A stretch of DNA of 64,000 bases from Arthrobacter sp. Bi83 (GCF_918698095.1 NZ_CAKKLY010000002.1:124001-188000); one strand, 5' to 3'. Positions 28,563 to 38,121 are shown, counted from the stretch's first letter. Notes: generated from the sequence alone by a model not told the origin. Program-made: numbers and translations.

Positions 28563-29390
28563 CTAGCCGGCCAGTTGGCGGTGCAGCTCGCCCAGGCGGG
28601 TGAGAACAGAAGCGTCGAGCACTTCATCGCCCACCTGTACGCGGATCCCGCCGATCAGCGAAGGATCAACCTTCGTGTTGATCTGGAGCTCGCGCCCGTA
28701 AAGGGAGTTCAGCCCAGCATGCAGGCGGCTGGTCTGCGTCTCCGAAAGGGGACGCGAGACGCTGACCGTTGCAATCCAGCGCTGCTGGCGCTTGGCTGCA
28801 AGCTCGGCGAAACGGCCGACGAGCCTGGTTGCCTTGATGCCGCGGGGCTGCGACACTGCCTGGCCGATGAGGACCTTTGCTTCCTCGCTTGCGCCAGGAA
28901 CCACTCTCTGGGCCAGTGCGATCTTTGCTGCGGCGCTGGCCTGCGGTTCAGACAGAGCACGTTGCACCTCGTGGCTGGAAGCCACGGCCTGGTTGAATGA
29001 GAAAAGGTCATTCTCAAGTTCTTCCAGCCCGGTGATGCCGGAGGCAGAAACGGCCGACTTGTTTTCTGCAACGGCGATGACCACCGTTGCGGCAAGCGTC
29101 TCGAGTGCATCGCCGATGTCTCGCGCCGATGCCCAGCGTGAGCTGGCCAGTCCGGCCGCGATCTCCACAGCTTCAGCGGAGACTTTGCCCCTGAACAGTT
29201 GCCTGATCAGCGCCGGCTTTTCCTCACCGCTGCGGGACGGGTCAGTCAGGGCGCGGCGCAAGCCAGCCGAGCTGTCCACCGTTCCCAGGATTCCGAAGAG
29301 TTCCTTTGCCAACTGCAGCGATGCAAACGGAAGCTTGGCTTCCAGTTCGGTCAGCGCCTTGGTCAGCGATTCGCTCGATACACCTGCCAT
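28563..29390 (-). CDS. atpH: ATP synthase delta subunit
   Basis: The 275-residue subunit that links F1 to the peripheral stalk. It is longer than E. coli delta (177 residues) through an extended N-terminal part, but is not fused to subunit b as in mycobacteria, where the two form one protein. The C-terminal SLYGRELQINTKVDPSLIGGIRVQVGD is the family signature. Its ATG start overlaps the atpF stop (TAATG). Confidence 0.92.
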   Translation of the reverse strand: MAGVSSESLTKALTELEAKLPFASLQLAKELFGILGTVDSSAGLRRALTDPSRSGEEKPALIRQLFRGKVSAEAVEIAAGLASSRWASARDIGDALETLAATVVIAVAENKSAVSASGITGLEELENDLFSFNQAVASSHEVQRALSEPQASAAAKIALAQRVVPGASEEAKVLIGQAVSQPRGIKATRLVGRFAELAAKRQQRWIATVSVSRPLSETQTSRLHAGLNSLYGRELQINTKVDPSLIGGIRVQVGDEVLDASVLTRLGELHRQLAG

Positions 29391-29941
29391 TACTTTGCTA
29401 CACCTGCGTTCTGGTTCTCCAGATCAGCCAGGAAGCGGTCAACGACACGTGCCGCGCGCTCGTCGTCGCTAAGGGACTCGCCAACGATGCGGCCAGCCAG
29501 CGTGGTGGCAAGGGTGCCCACCTCTGAGCGCAACGACACAACGGCCGCCTGACGCTCGGATTCGATCTGTACGTGTGCCTGCGCAGTGATACGCGCCGAC
29601 TCAGCCGCAGCCTTCTCCTTCAGCTCCGCAAGGATCAGGGCGCCTTCGGCACGGGCTTCCTCGCGAATGCGGTTGGCCTCTGCACGTGCGTCGGTGAGCT
29701 GCTGCTTGTACTCTTCGAGTGCTGCGGAAGCCTCGGCCTGGGCCTTTTCAGCCTTGGCGATGCCGCCCTCGATGGCCTCGGCACGCTCTGCGAACGTCTT
29801 CTCGAACATCGGGACAACAAACTTGACCACGATGAAAAAGAGGACAGCAAAGCCGGCGAGGACGACGCCCATTTCCCAGACATTGGGAACGAGCGGGTTA
29901 GCCGCCTCGGCGGTGGCGGCTGAGATGATCAGCTGATTCAT
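29390..29941 (-). CDS. atpF: ATP synthase b subunit
   Basis: The peripheral stalk subunit, 183 residues. One membrane helix at about 25-45 precedes a long charged, alanine-rich helix with heptad-like EAI/KAQAEA spacing that pairs with a second b chain. Overlap with atpH by one base suggests coupling. Upstream, 53 bases separate it from atpE. Confidence 0.93.
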   Translation of the reverse strand: MNQLIISAATAEAANPLVPNVWEMGVVLAGFAVLFFIVVKFVVPMFEKTFAERAEAIEGGIAKAEKAQAEASAALEEYKQQLTDARAEANRIREEARAEGALILAELKEKAAAESARITAQAHVQIESERQAAVVSLRSEVGTLATTLAGRIVGESLSDDERAARVVDRFLADLENQNAGVAK

Positions 29942-29994
29942 TTTTCACCCGTCCTTATCTACTCGGTTCTGAATGTTCGCTTGGTTCTGAAGGT

Positions 29995-30213
29995 TTACTT
30001 GAGAACGAAAGCGAAGACCAGGCCCAGGATGGCGAGGGCTTCAGTCAGCGCAAGGCCGAGGAATGCGATCGGCTGCAGAACGCGCTGTGCTTCCGGCTGA
30101 CGTGCCACACCGTTGATGTAAGCAGCGAACACGAGACCCACACCGATACCACCGCCGATGGCGGAGAGGCCGTAGCCGATGAGGTTGAGGGAGCCGTTGA
30201 TGGAGCCTTCCAT
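29995..30213 (-). CDS. atpE: ATP synthase c subunit
   Basis: The 72-residue ring-forming hairpin of two membrane helices. The polar loop is ARQPEAQ, and the ion-binding carboxylate is E58 in [10 protein letters not shown]. No serine or threonine follows that glutamate, so proton rather than sodium coupling is likely. AAGGAAG sits close before ATG 30213. This subunit is the bedaquiline target in mycobacteria. Confidence 0.95.
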   Translation of the reverse strand: MEGSINGSLNLIGYGLSAIGGGIGVGLVFAAYINGVARQPEAQRVLQPIAFLGLALTEALAILGLVFAFVLK

Positions 30214-30292
30214 TTTTCTTCCTTTCAAGATGCCATCTCTGTGGCAGGTTGTTTGGGTTGCTTCATCCCCGTGAGGGGAAGTTTATGGGTGC

Positions 30293-31093
30293 CTAGTGGC
30301 TGTCGGCGTGGAGTGCGCCTTCAATGTAGATCGCCGTCAGCAAGGTGAAGACATAGGCCTGCAGCGCCATGATGAGCGCTTCGAGCATGTACATGGCGAT
30401 CGCGCCGGCAAGGACGAGAACAGAGGTGCCCTTGAGCAGAACGTTCTCCTGCATGACGAGGTATTCGATTCCTGAACCGGCGATCATGACGATCAGGTGG
30501 CCGGCCAGCATGGTGGCAAACAGACGGAGGCTGTGCGTAACCGGACGGACCAGGAAGTTGGAGATGATCTCGATCGGGATAACGATCGGAAGGATGTACA
30601 CCGGCACTCCGGACGGCACGGTGGCGAGCTTGAAGTACCTCAGGCCGTTCTTCTTGACACCGATGGCGATCCAGGTGATGTACACGATGACGGCCAGCAC
30701 GTACGCGCCGCCAACATGGGAGAAGCTCGGGAGCTGGATCACGGGGATCGCGCCGTAGATGTTGTTCACCAGGATGAAGAAGAAGAGGCTGAACAGCAGC
30801 GGGACGTACTTCATGAAGTCTTTGCCGCCGATGATGTCCTTGGCGATGCTGTTGCGGACGAAGCCATAGGCCATCTCACCCGCGAACTGCAGCTTGCCAG
30901 GAACCAGCTGCTGCTTCCGCGCAGCTAGCAGAAAGAATGTAGCGATAATGACGACGGACAGGATTACCAGCAGCATCTGCTTGGAGAATCCGTCTGCCGC
31001 ACCCCACGGCAGGATTGCCGGCAGGTGCATTTCTTCAATTCCGGGAGGAGTGAACTCTCCTGAATTTTGGGCCGGGAGCGCAAGCGCGATCAA
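30293..31093 (-). CDS. atpB: ATP synthase a subunit
   Basis: The 266-residue stator of the proton channel. The key arginine is in SLRLFATMLAGHLIV, preceded by NFLVRPVTH, and the C-terminal helices end with QAYVFTLLTAIYIEGALH. It has five or six membrane segments. It is the first structural gene of the operon; a gap of 81 bases separates it from the atpZ-like gene. Confidence 0.95.
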   Translation of the reverse strand: MIALALPAQNSGEFTPPGIEEMHLPAILPWGAADGFSKQMLLVILSVVIIATFFLLAARKQQLVPGKLQFAGEMAYGFVRNSIAKDIIGGKDFMKYVPLLFSLFFFILVNNIYGAIPVIQLPSFSHVGGAYVLAVIVYITWIAIGVKKNGLRYFKLATVPSGVPVYILPIVIPIEIISNFLVRPVTHSLRLFATMLAGHLIVMIAGSGIEYLVMQENVLLKGTSVLVLAGAIAMYMLEALIMALQAYVFTLLTAIYIEGALHADSH

Positions 31094-31174
31094 CGCGTTT
31101 CCTCTCTGCAGTGTCCATCGTTGGGCGTTGGTCGGGTTCCGGCGTGATTCATGTTCGCCCTCCCCCTCGTGAAA

Positions 31175-31513
31175 TTATTTGGCATTACTGTTCCCATCCT
31201 CAGACGGGCCGCTGGCTGCACCGCTCCCACCAGCTGGATTTCTCGAACTGGTGAGGCCATGCATATGGGACAGATAGAACCCTCCCGCAGCTCCAAGCAG
31301 AGCGCCTACGAGCACAATCCAGCGGGTTCCCCACAGATAATCCAGACCCCACCCTATCAAACTCCAGACGATGATTCCGCCAACAATGTAGCTAAATACG
31401 GCGATTCCAGCGTTGTAACCACCGTCACCATTTTCGGCTGACACGCCAGGAGCTCCGGTCCTTTTGCGAGGGTCACCGGACGCATTTTTGTCGGTGTGGT
31501 TTCGCCTAGACAT
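31175..31513 (-). CDS. AtpZ/AtpI-like small membrane protein
   Basis: A 112-residue protein with two membrane segments at about 38-54 and 62-80, between a charged N-terminus and a Gly/Ser-rich C-terminus. The segment GWGLDYLWGTRWIVLVGALLG matches the AtpZ/AtpI type that helps c-ring assembly or magnesium movement. I chose ATG 31513 (MSRRNHTDKN), which overlaps the end of the upstream gene by eight bases; the longer open frame reads through that gene. Confidence 0.78.
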   Translation of the reverse strand: MSRRNHTDKNASGDPRKRTGAPGVSAENGDGGYNAGIAVFSYIVGGIIVWSLIGWGLDYLWGTRWIVLVGALLGAAGGFYLSHMHGLTSSRNPAGGSGAASGPSEDGNSNAK

Positions 31514-31991
31514 CAGGAGTGCCCCTATCGGGCTGGGGGTCGTTATAGATCTGCAGCCGGGCCCTGCTGAAACCATAGATTTCGGCGGCTTGCCACACGA
31601 CCACGGCGACGACTGCCCCGATGAGGAACCAGCGTCCGTGAAGCCATTCGGGCGCGCCGAGAGCGAAAAGAACCACCGCAAAGCCAATGACTTTGACGAA
31701 ATACGTCGCTACGAACAGGCCTATGGCACCTGAGGGGTTATTCCGGCCCACAAAGTGCCCGATCAGCAGGCTGATGGCAAAAAATGCCATCACCAGCAGA
31801 CCGCCGAAGGAACTCGAAAATACGCCGACCCAGCCGTTGAAAATGAGGGCCACAGTGCCCGTCAGGATCAGCGATGCTCCGGCAGCGGCCGAGCTGAGTG
31901 CCAGCAGGCCGAGCCAGAGGGACCGTGTGGGGCCGGATACACCAACGGTTCCGTTGCCGGACGGAGGTCCGGACTCGGCGTCGGAGGTCAT
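31506..31991 (-). CDS. AtpI-like membrane protein
   Basis: A 161-residue protein with about four membrane helices, GFAVVLFALGAPEW before the last. It occupies the position of Rv1303, between wecA and atpB, in mycobacteria. Such proteins are annotated as ATP synthase protein I; the actual role is unclear. It overlaps the atpZ-like gene. Confidence 0.75.
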   Translation of the reverse strand: MTSDAESGPPSGNGTVGVSGPTRSLWLGLLALSSAAAGASLILTGTVALIFNGWVGVFSSSFGGLLVMAFFAISLLIGHFVGRNNPSGAIGLFVATYFVKVIGFAVVLFALGAPEWLHGRWFLIGAVVAVVVWQAAEIYGFSRARLQIYNDPQPDRGTPDV

Positions 31992-32087
31992 TCGATCCCA
32001 ATCGTCAGGCCCAAGGGGTGGATTCTGTGCAGGGAAGACCTGCCCCTGAATTCTACACGAGATAGAAATATTCGGAAAAGCAGCGGT

Positions 32088-33200
32088 CTACCCCTGGGCA
32101 TTGGTGCCACGGCGGCTCAAATACGGCCATGCCGTGATGAGCCCCATGGCCAAGGTCGCTACCAGGTCCACGGCAAGGACAATCTGCCAGGGGTACACGG
32201 CGAAGGCAAGGCCGCCGAAGGACAGAACGGCGGTCCACATGTACATCAGCATCACCGCGGTGCGGTGCGAGTATCCGATATCCATCAATTTGTGGTGCAG
32301 GTGTCCGCGGTCGGCGGACCAGGGCGAGCGCCCCACGGCCGTGCGCCGCACCACGGCAAGGCAAAGATCCAGCAGGGGAAGGAAAAGCACTGCGAAAGGC
32401 AGCAGGATCGGGATGATTGTGGGAATACCGTTCACACGGTCATAAAGCCCGGACGTGATCTGGCCAGTGGAGACGACACCTGCCGAGGCCATGAGCAGGC
32501 CAATCAGCATGGCTCCCGAGTCACCCATGAAGATCTTCGACGGGAACCAGTTGTGTGGCAGGAAGCCTGCGCAACTGCCCACAAGGATCGCCGTCAGCAG
32601 AGTGGCGAGGTCGGAGAAGTCCGTCAGCGGAGCGTTGCGGTGGACCCAGTAGGCGGTGAGGAAGAAGGCAGCCCCGCCGATGATCGCCACGCCGGCGGCC
32701 AGGCCGTCCAGGCCGTCAATGAAGTTGAAGGCGTTCATCGTGGTAACGATGAGACCCGCTGTGAGGAGCACGTTGATGATGTCCGAGTCGAAGCGTATGG
32801 GTTCCGGGATAAACGGAATGATGGTCATCCGGACACCCCAGATGGCCACCACCAGGGCGGCTATGCTCTGCCCGATCAGCTTGATCCACCAGCGCAGGTC
32901 GAGGAGGTCGTCGGCCATGCCGACAAGCACGATGACGGCAGCACCGGCGAGGACACCCCACGGCGCCCCGTTGTGGCGAAAGATGTCCTTGACGAAGAAC
33001 GACTGGCTGGCGACTACGAGTGCGACGAGCACTCCCGCGAAGATCCCCAGTCCGCCGAGCCGCGACACCGGGCTGGAATGCATGTCCCGGCTGCGGATGG
33101 GCGTGAACAGTTCAAGCCGGTTGCCGATGAGGCGGGCACCCCAGGTGGCTCCGTAAGAAACCATCGCCGCAGTCAGCATCATGAGCAGGTACATGATCAT
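32088..33200 (-). CDS. wecA: Polyprenyl-phosphate GlcNAc-1-phosphate transferase (MraY/WecA family)
   Basis: An integral membrane enzyme that moves GlcNAc-1-phosphate (or a similar sugar) to decaprenyl or undecaprenyl phosphate, the first step of wall glycopolymer or linkage-unit synthesis. Motifs seen are ADDLLDLRW, NAFNFIDGLDGLAAG, FMGDSGAM and the terminal GHLHHKLMDIG. I place the start at ATG 33200 (MIMYLLMML), 370 residues, because GGGGAGGGGG lies eight bases upstream; the frame stays open to 33251. It is the equivalent of Rv1302 and sits upstream of the atp operon. Confidence 0.9.
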   Translation of the reverse strand: MIMYLLMMLTAAMVSYGATWGARLIGNRLELFTPIRSRDMHSSPVSRLGGLGIFAGVLVALVVASQSFFVKDIFRHNGAPWGVLAGAAVIVLVGMADDLLDLRWWIKLIGQSIAALVVAIWGVRMTIIPFIPEPIRFDSDIINVLLTAGLIVTTMNAFNFIDGLDGLAAGVAIIGGAAFFLTAYWVHRNAPLTDFSDLATLLTAILVGSCAGFLPHNWFPSKIFMGDSGAMLIGLLMASAGVVSTGQITSGLYDRVNGIPTIIPILLPFAVLFLPLLDLCLAVVRRTAVGRSPWSADRGHLHHKLMDIGYSHRTAVMLMYMWTAVLSFGGLAFAVYPWQIVLAVDLVATLAMGLITAWPYLSRRGTNAQG

Positions 33201-33529
33201 GGCGTGGCCCCCTCCCCGCGAACGCAGTGCGAAAAGCGTCGGGGTGACCAACCGGCGCCCGGGCAGTCACCGGCCCGCGCATCATGCCGGCGCAGATCGG
33301 GGGTTCGGTTCGGGGGACCATGGGGGTTCGTTAGCTGTGGATCTGACGTGCAATAAATGAAACTTCTCCGTCGCGCCATGCGCACAGACAGGCAGTGCAT
33401 AGTGCCTGACAGGGCTGTATTACAGTGGACTCTAGTCAAGATACTAACGCCAACGGGTACATGGCTTCGCGTCACACGGCCTATCGCCGGCGGGGAACTT
33501 GCCGACGGCAGTGCTGAAAGGAACCCGCA
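33201..33529. other. Divergent promoter region, wecA / glycosyltransferase
   Basis: No gene is seen in these 329 bases. AAAGGA at 33517-33522 is the ribosome site for the glycosyltransferase. On the minus strand a TTGACT box lies at 33434-33439. On the plus strand CTGACA at 33407-33412 could be a -35, but no matching -10 is convincing. No inverted repeat stands out. Confidence 0.6.
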
Positions 33530-34426
33530 ATGTCAGTGTCGGTCGCAGTTGCCGCCGTGACGTTTGACCGTCCCCGCGAGCTGGCCGTCTTGTTGAAGGC
33601 CATCAACAGCCAGACGGCTGCCGTAGCCTCCATTTGCCTGGTTGACAGCGGTACTGTGCCGGCCCGGGATGTGGCTGAGCAGCACGGCAACGTGGACTAT
33701 GTCCGTTCGGAAGCCAATCTTGGCGGGGCCGGCGGGTTCTCCCTGGCCGTCCTCAAGGCCGTGGCCAGCGGTGCGGACTGGGTCTGGATGATGGACGATG
33801 ACGCCGAGCCGGCGGACGCCGAATGCCTCGCCACGCTGATCCGCGAGGCCGAGTCCCGGGAGCTTGACGCGGTGGTCCCGCTCGTGGTGGCGCCCGGCCA
33901 CCCTGACCGGCTGTCCTTCTTCTTCCGGCTGGACGGCAAAGTTACCCACGACCGCGCCGCGTTGGAGAAAGTGGGGTTCCTGCCACAGGACGGGCACTTC
34001 TTCAATGGCGCCCTGATCCGCTCGGATGTTTTCTTCAAGGTGGGTCTGCCGGACATGCGCCTCTTCATCCGGGGCGACGAGGTGGACTTCACCATTCGGC
34101 TGCGCAAGGCCGGCATCCGTTTCGGCACCGTGACGACGGCGGCCATCACCCACCCCCACGCGTTCTCCGAAACCAAGCACGTTTTCGGCGCCCGGTGGCA
34201 CGTGATTGTTCCGGACTCGGCGTTCAAGCGCTACTACTACTACCGCAACCGCGGCTATCTGATCCGTCGCTACTTCCGCATCAAGTCCCTGACTGCCGAC
34301 GTTGGCGGATACCTGGGCTATTTCCTGCGCCGCGGTGACTTCCGTGGACTGGCCGACTGGTTCCGGGCGTTTTCGACGGGCCTGCGGGGCAAAGGGTTCG
34401 CCCCGCTCAAGGACCAGAAGTTCTAG
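33530..34426 (+). CDS. Family 2 glycosyltransferase (GlfT1-like)
   Basis: A 298-residue inverting GT-A transferase. The N-terminal AAVTFDRPRELAVLL and the acidic motif MMDDDAEP (about 83-90) bind the nucleotide sugar; HFFNGALIRS and RGDEVDFTIRLRKAG follow. DDDA-type motifs with this layout resemble galactofuranosyl- and rhamnosyltransferases of mycobacterial arabinogalactan (GlfT1). No transmembrane segment. It stands alone on the plus strand between minus-strand wecA and wecG/tagA, with a good ribosome site. Which sugar is moved is unknown. Confidence 0.8.
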   Translation: MSVSVAVAAVTFDRPRELAVLLKAINSQTAAVASICLVDSGTVPARDVAEQHGNVDYVRSEANLGGAGGFSLAVLKAVASGADWVWMMDDDAEPADAECLATLIREAESRELDAVVPLVVAPGHPDRLSFFFRLDGKVTHDRAALEKVGFLPQDGHFFNGALIRSDVFFKVGLPDMRLFIRGDEVDFTIRLRKAGIRFGTVTTAAITHPHAFSETKHVFGARWHVIVPDSAFKRYYYYRNRGYLIRRYFRIKSLTADVGGYLGYFLRRGDFRGLADWFRAFSTGLRGKGFAPLKDQKF

Positions 34427-34439
34427 CCGTGCTGACGGT

Positions 34440-35210
34440 TTAGCCGTCCTGGGCCGGCCGGCGTTGCAGGCGGCGCCGGACCAACAGCCCCAGCAGCACC
34501 CACGGCTCGCCGAAAACGCGGTAGGCGACACGCCGGGGGTGCAGCAGAAGACGCCACGCCCACTCCAGGCCAAGCCGGCCGAGCCAGCGCGGCGCCAGCT
34601 TCTGGATTCCTGCGATCTGCTCGATGGCACCGCCCACGGCGCAGTAGACCGCGGGCGGCAGCGAGCCGAGGCGGCGCCGCAGCACCCTTTCCTGGAGTGG
34701 CATGCCCAGGCCAATAAGCACGAGCTGCGGGCGCTGTTCCGCCAGCCAGGCTGAGGCAGTTTCCTCAACGTCGTCGTTCCAGCCTTCGCCGGGCATGCCG
34801 GAGACGCTTGCTCCGGGGACGATGCTTTGCAGCTTCGCCACCGCGCGGGCGTTGGCAACGGGGCCCGCCCCGATGACTGCGATGCGTTCCAGCCCGCTGA
34901 CCTGTCCAAGGGCCGGAATCCAGTCAGTTGACCCGAGCCGGTAGTCCATGACGGGTCCGGAGGGTTTCCTGCCTCTCCCCCACAGCCACAGGACGGGAGC
35001 GCCGTCGATGAGAACGACGTCGCTGTTCTCATAAAACTTCCGGAATTCGGGTTCGGCATGGAACAGCGTCACGCTGTGAAGGTTATGCCCGACGACGGTC
35101 CGCGTGGTCCCGTCCGCCACGAACCTGTTGAGCACTCCGGTAAGTCCGGCGACGTCCAGCGGTGTGGCGTCCACCCCGAGAACTGGAATGGTCTGCCGTT
35201 GCAGGGTCAT
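34440..35210 (-). CDS. WecG/TagA/CpsF family glycosyltransferase
   Basis: A 256-residue protein of the family that adds ManNAc or ManNAcA to GlcNAc-PP-lipid. TGHNLHSVTLFHA-like TVVGHNLHSV, FYENSDVVLIDGAPVLW and the C-terminal GAIEQIAGIQKLAPRWLGRLGLEWAWRLLLHPRR signature are present, the latter in short pieces. Overlap with tsaC by four bases implies coupling. With wecA nearby it suggests a GlcNAc-ManNAc linkage unit for a wall glycopolymer. That combination is absent from the mycobacterial gene order (recall). Confidence 0.85.
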   Translation of the reverse strand: MTLQRQTIPVLGVDATPLDVAGLTGVLNRFVADGTTRTVVGHNLHSVTLFHAEPEFRKFYENSDVVLIDGAPVLWLWGRGRKPSGPVMDYRLGSTDWIPALGQVSGLERIAVIGAGPVANARAVAKLQSIVPGASVSGMPGEGWNDDVEETASAWLAEQRPQLVLIGLGMPLQERVLRRRLGSLPPAVYCAVGGAIEQIAGIQKLAPRWLGRLGLEWAWRLLLHPRRVAYRVFGEPWVLLGLLVRRRLQRRPAQDG

Positions 35211-36052
35211 TCGGCGTCGGGCGCTTTTTCGCCCGCTGGCCCGCTGGGTGTCTTTTCGCCGGGCTCTTGTTCTCCGGATTCCGAAAGCTCATCCGCAGCC
35301 GCGTCAGGGACGCCAGCAGCCTCCGGCTCCGGAAGCTTCTCCGGCTCCGTGGTGGCCGCAGGTTCAGCAGATTCCTCCGGCTCCCCGGCGTTGCCGTCAA
35401 TGTCCAGCAAGACGGGAACCACCTCCCGCAGCCGCTCCAGGCTCACCGCTCCCTCGCGGACCACGCGCAGCGGCAGCGACGTGGCGTCCACGATGGTGGA
35501 CGGCATGGCGTCAGTTCCCTCGACGGGGCGGAAGCCGCCTTCCAGGTAGACCTCCACCGATTCAGCGAGCTGGGAACGGGCTTCGAAAGCGGTCTGTGCC
35601 GGCGCCTGCCCCGTCCTGTTGGCGGACGAGACGGCCAGCGGACCGGTCAAGGTCAGCAGTTCCTGTGCCACTTCATCGGCCGGGATCCGGAGGGCGACAG
35701 TTCCTTTTGTGTCCCCCAGGTCCCAGTCGAGCGAGGGCTGGGCGTGCAGGATCAGGGTCAGTCCCCCAGGCCAGAACGCCTCGGCAAGCTGCCGTGCCTC
35801 CGGAAAAACGTCCGTGGCCAAACCGTCCAGGGCATTCAGCCGCGGAATGAGCACAGGAGGAGGCATGCTCCGGCCGCGGCCCTTCGAAACCAGCAGCATG
35901 GTGACAGCCTGCGGCGAAAAAGCATCCGCGGCGATCCCGTAGACCGTGTCCGTAGGGAGGACCACGCATTTCTTCTCGAGGATGGCACGCCGTGCGTGTG
36001 CCAGTCCTGCGGTGCGCTCATCATCGGCCATGCAGTTATACGTAGTGGTCAC
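35207..36052 (-). CDS. tsaC: L-threonylcarbamoyladenylate synthase
   Basis: Makes threonylcarbamoyl-AMP for t6A37 in ANN-decoding tRNAs. The YrdC domain covers about 1-205: KKCVVLPTDTVYGIAADAF, SKGRGRSMPPPVLI and SSANRTGQAPA are all typical. A C-terminal tail of about 75 residues, rich in Glu, Pro and Ala, is unusual and resembles a spacer rather than the Sua5 domain. It lies downstream of prmC as in mycobacteria (Rv1301) and overlaps the glycosyltransferase gene. Confidence 0.9.
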   Translation of the reverse strand: MTTTYNCMADDERTAGLAHARRAILEKKCVVLPTDTVYGIAADAFSPQAVTMLLVSKGRGRSMPPPVLIPRLNALDGLATDVFPEARQLAEAFWPGGLTLILHAQPSLDWDLGDTKGTVALRIPADEVAQELLTLTGPLAVSSANRTGQAPAQTAFEARSQLAESVEVYLEGGFRPVEGTDAMPSTIVDATSLPLRVVREGAVSLERLREVVPVLLDIDGNAGEPEESAEPAATTEPEKLPEPEAAGVPDAAADELSESGEQEPGEKTPSGPAGEKAPDAE

Positions 36053-36086
36053 TGCCCTATTCTTTCATTACTCGGAGTGGGGCTGT

Positions 36087-36986
36087 TTACTGTGCACGCG
36101 GCGCGGCAAGAAGGGCGCTGGTTGCCCGCTCCTTGCCGTTGAGGTCCAGATGCGTGGTGACGTCCGTCCACCTGCCCGCTCTGTTCAGCATCGCCACGAT
36201 CCAGGCGGCCTGCACCTCGGCGTGTTCCATCACGAAGAAGCCCCCGGGGACCAGCAGCCGGGCAGCGGAAGCTGCTGCCGCCGTCGGAAGTTCCATGCCG
36301 TCCGCTCCTCCGCCGTAAAGGGCTTCGGGCGGGTCGTGCAGCGCCACCTCGGGTTCGTTGGGGATTGCCTCTGCGGGGATGTACGGCGGATTGGACACCA
36401 CGACGTCGAACGTTCCGTTGAGTTCCGGCAGCGCGTCCCGCAGGTCGCCCCGAACGAGGCGGACACCAAGGGGCTGGAGGTTCTTCTGCGCCCAGGCATG
36501 CGCGAATTCGCTGTACTCGACCGCATGGACCTCGGCCTCCGGCACCTCATGCGCCACGGACCCCGCGATGGCCCCGGAGCCGGTGCCCAGATCCACCACT
36601 TTAGGGCGGAACACGCCTGCCCGTTCCAGCGCCCGGAGCCGGTCGATCACCAACTGGACCACGGACTCTGTTTCCGGGCGGGGAATGAAGACGCCGGGGC
36701 CCACCGCGAGTTGAAGGTAGCGGAAATGCGCCACACCGGTGATGTGCTGCAGCGGAATGCGGCGGGCCCGTTCGGCAACCAATTCCGCATAGCCCGCCGG
36801 CGCCGGGGCATCGCCCAGCATCATGGCCCGCAGCCGGCCCAGGCCGACGCCGAGCAGATGGTCCGCCAGCAGTTCGGCGTCGACCCGCGGGCTGGGCACT
36901 CCCGCATCGGCAAGCAGCGCCGTGGCCTCGCGGACGGCATCGGCAAGGGATTGGACCGTTTTGGCCGTCTGGTGCTCGGACGTCAT
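36087..36986 (-). CDS. prmC: Release factor glutamine N5-methyltransferase
   Basis: Methylates the GGQ glutamine of RF1 and RF2. At 299 residues it has the SAM site VVDLGTGSGAIAGSVA and the catalytic NPPY in VVSNPPYIPAEA, followed by HDPPEALYGG. It is 18 bases downstream of prfA, its substrate's gene, a conserved pairing. Confidence 0.95.
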   Translation of the reverse strand: MTSEHQTAKTVQSLADAVREATALLADAGVPSPRVDAELLADHLLGVGLGRLRAMMLGDAPAPAGYAELVAERARRIPLQHITGVAHFRYLQLAVGPGVFIPRPETESVVQLVIDRLRALERAGVFRPKVVDLGTGSGAIAGSVAHEVPEAEVHAVEYSEFAHAWAQKNLQPLGVRLVRGDLRDALPELNGTFDVVVSNPPYIPAEAIPNEPEVALHDPPEALYGGGADGMELPTAAAASAARLLVPGGFFVMEHAEVQAAWIVAMLNRAGRWTDVTTHLDLNGKERATSALLAAPRAQ

Positions 36987-37004
36987 GTGGTTCAGTGGTT
37001 CCGG

Positions 37005-38084
37005 CTAGTCGCCGATGGCGTCCAGGCGTGCCTGCTCGTCCATCTCGATGGCCGACTGGATGACCGGTTCGAGGTCGCCGTTCATGACCTGGTCCAGGTT
37101 GTACGCCTTGTAGCCGGTGCGGTGGTCCGCGATCCGGTTTTCCGGGTAGTTGTAGGTCCGGATCCGCTCGGAACGGTCCATGGTGCGGATCTGCGACTTC
37201 CGCTGGGCCGAGTTCTCGGCGTCGATCTGCTCCTGCTGGTGCGCGAGGATACGGGCGCGGAGTACGCGCATGCCGGCTTCGCGGTTCTGCAGCTGCGACT
37301 TCTCGTTCTGCATGGCCACCACGATTCCGGTGGGAAGGTGCGTGATGCGGACCGCGGAGTCGGTGGTGTTGACGGACTGGCCGCCGGGACCGGAGGACCG
37401 GTAGACGTCGATCTTGAGGTCATTCTGGTTGATTTCGAGCTCTTCCGGCTCGTCCACCTCGGGAAGCACCAGCACACCCGCGGCCGAAGTGTGGATACGG
37501 CCCTGCGACTCAGTCACGGGGACGCGCTGCACACGGTGCACGCCGCCCTCGAACTTCAGCCGCGCATAAACGCCTTCGGCGGGATCGTTCGAGCTGCCCT
37601 TGACGGCCATCTGGACGTCCTTGTAGCCGCCGAGGTCGGATTCCGTGGCAGAAATGAGTTCAGTCTTCCAGCCGCGCGATTCCGCGTAGCGGGTGTACAT
37701 ACGCAGGAGGTCACCGGCGAAGAGTGCGGCTTCGTCGCCGCCTTCACCGCCCTTGACCTCAAGGATCACGTTGCGGGCATCGTCCGGGTCGCGGGGAATG
37801 AGCAGCCGGCGAAGATTCGCGGCCGCCTTCTCCAGTCCGGCCTCCAGTTCGGGAACCTCAGCAGCAAACTCGGGATCCTCCGAAGCCATTTCCTTCGCAG
37901 CAGCGAGATCATCCTGAATCGCATGCCACTTGTGGTACGCCTCCACAATGCCGTTCAGCTGCGCAGACCGCCGCCCCAACTTGCGAGCCAGCCGCTGGTC
38001 AGCATAGACAGCAGGATCCCCCAGCTGCGCCTGGATAGCATCATGCTCATCAAGCAGGCCCTGTACGGACTCAAACATTTTCAA
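37005..38084 (-). CDS. prfA: Peptide chain release factor 1
   Basis: Recognises UAA and UAG. The codon-reading tripeptide is PVT in [13 protein letters not shown], and the catalytic GGQ is in [16 protein letters not shown]. At 359 residues it is complete. It lies upstream of prmC and downstream of rho; the rpmE gene found between rho and prfA in mycobacteria is not present here. Confidence 0.97.
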   Translation of the reverse strand: MKMFESVQGLLDEHDAIQAQLGDPAVYADQRLARKLGRRSAQLNGIVEAYHKWHAIQDDLAAAKEMASEDPEFAAEVPELEAGLEKAAANLRRLLIPRDPDDARNVILEVKGGEGGDEAALFAGDLLRMYTRYAESRGWKTELISATESDLGGYKDVQMAVKGSSNDPAEGVYARLKFEGGVHRVQRVPVTESQGRIHTSAAGVLVLPEVDEPEELEINQNDLKIDVYRSSGPGGQSVNTTDSAVRITHLPTGIVVAMQNEKSQLQNREAGMRVLRARILAHQQEQIDAENSAQRKSQIRTMDRSERIRTYNYPENRIADHRTGYKAYNLDQVMNGDLEPVIQSAIEMDEQARLDAIGD

Positions 38085-38121
38085 AACCTCTTTCGACTCT
38101 CACAAGTCTAGTAACTGCAAG

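Noticed and set aside
34434..34448. Five-base stem between the glycosyltransferase and wecG/tagA-like ends
   Set aside because: Too short to support a terminator; likely chance in GC-rich DNA.
35946..38111. 721-residue open frame on the plus strand
   Set aside because: It runs opposite to prmC and prfA, both fully supported by motifs, and has shadow-type composition.
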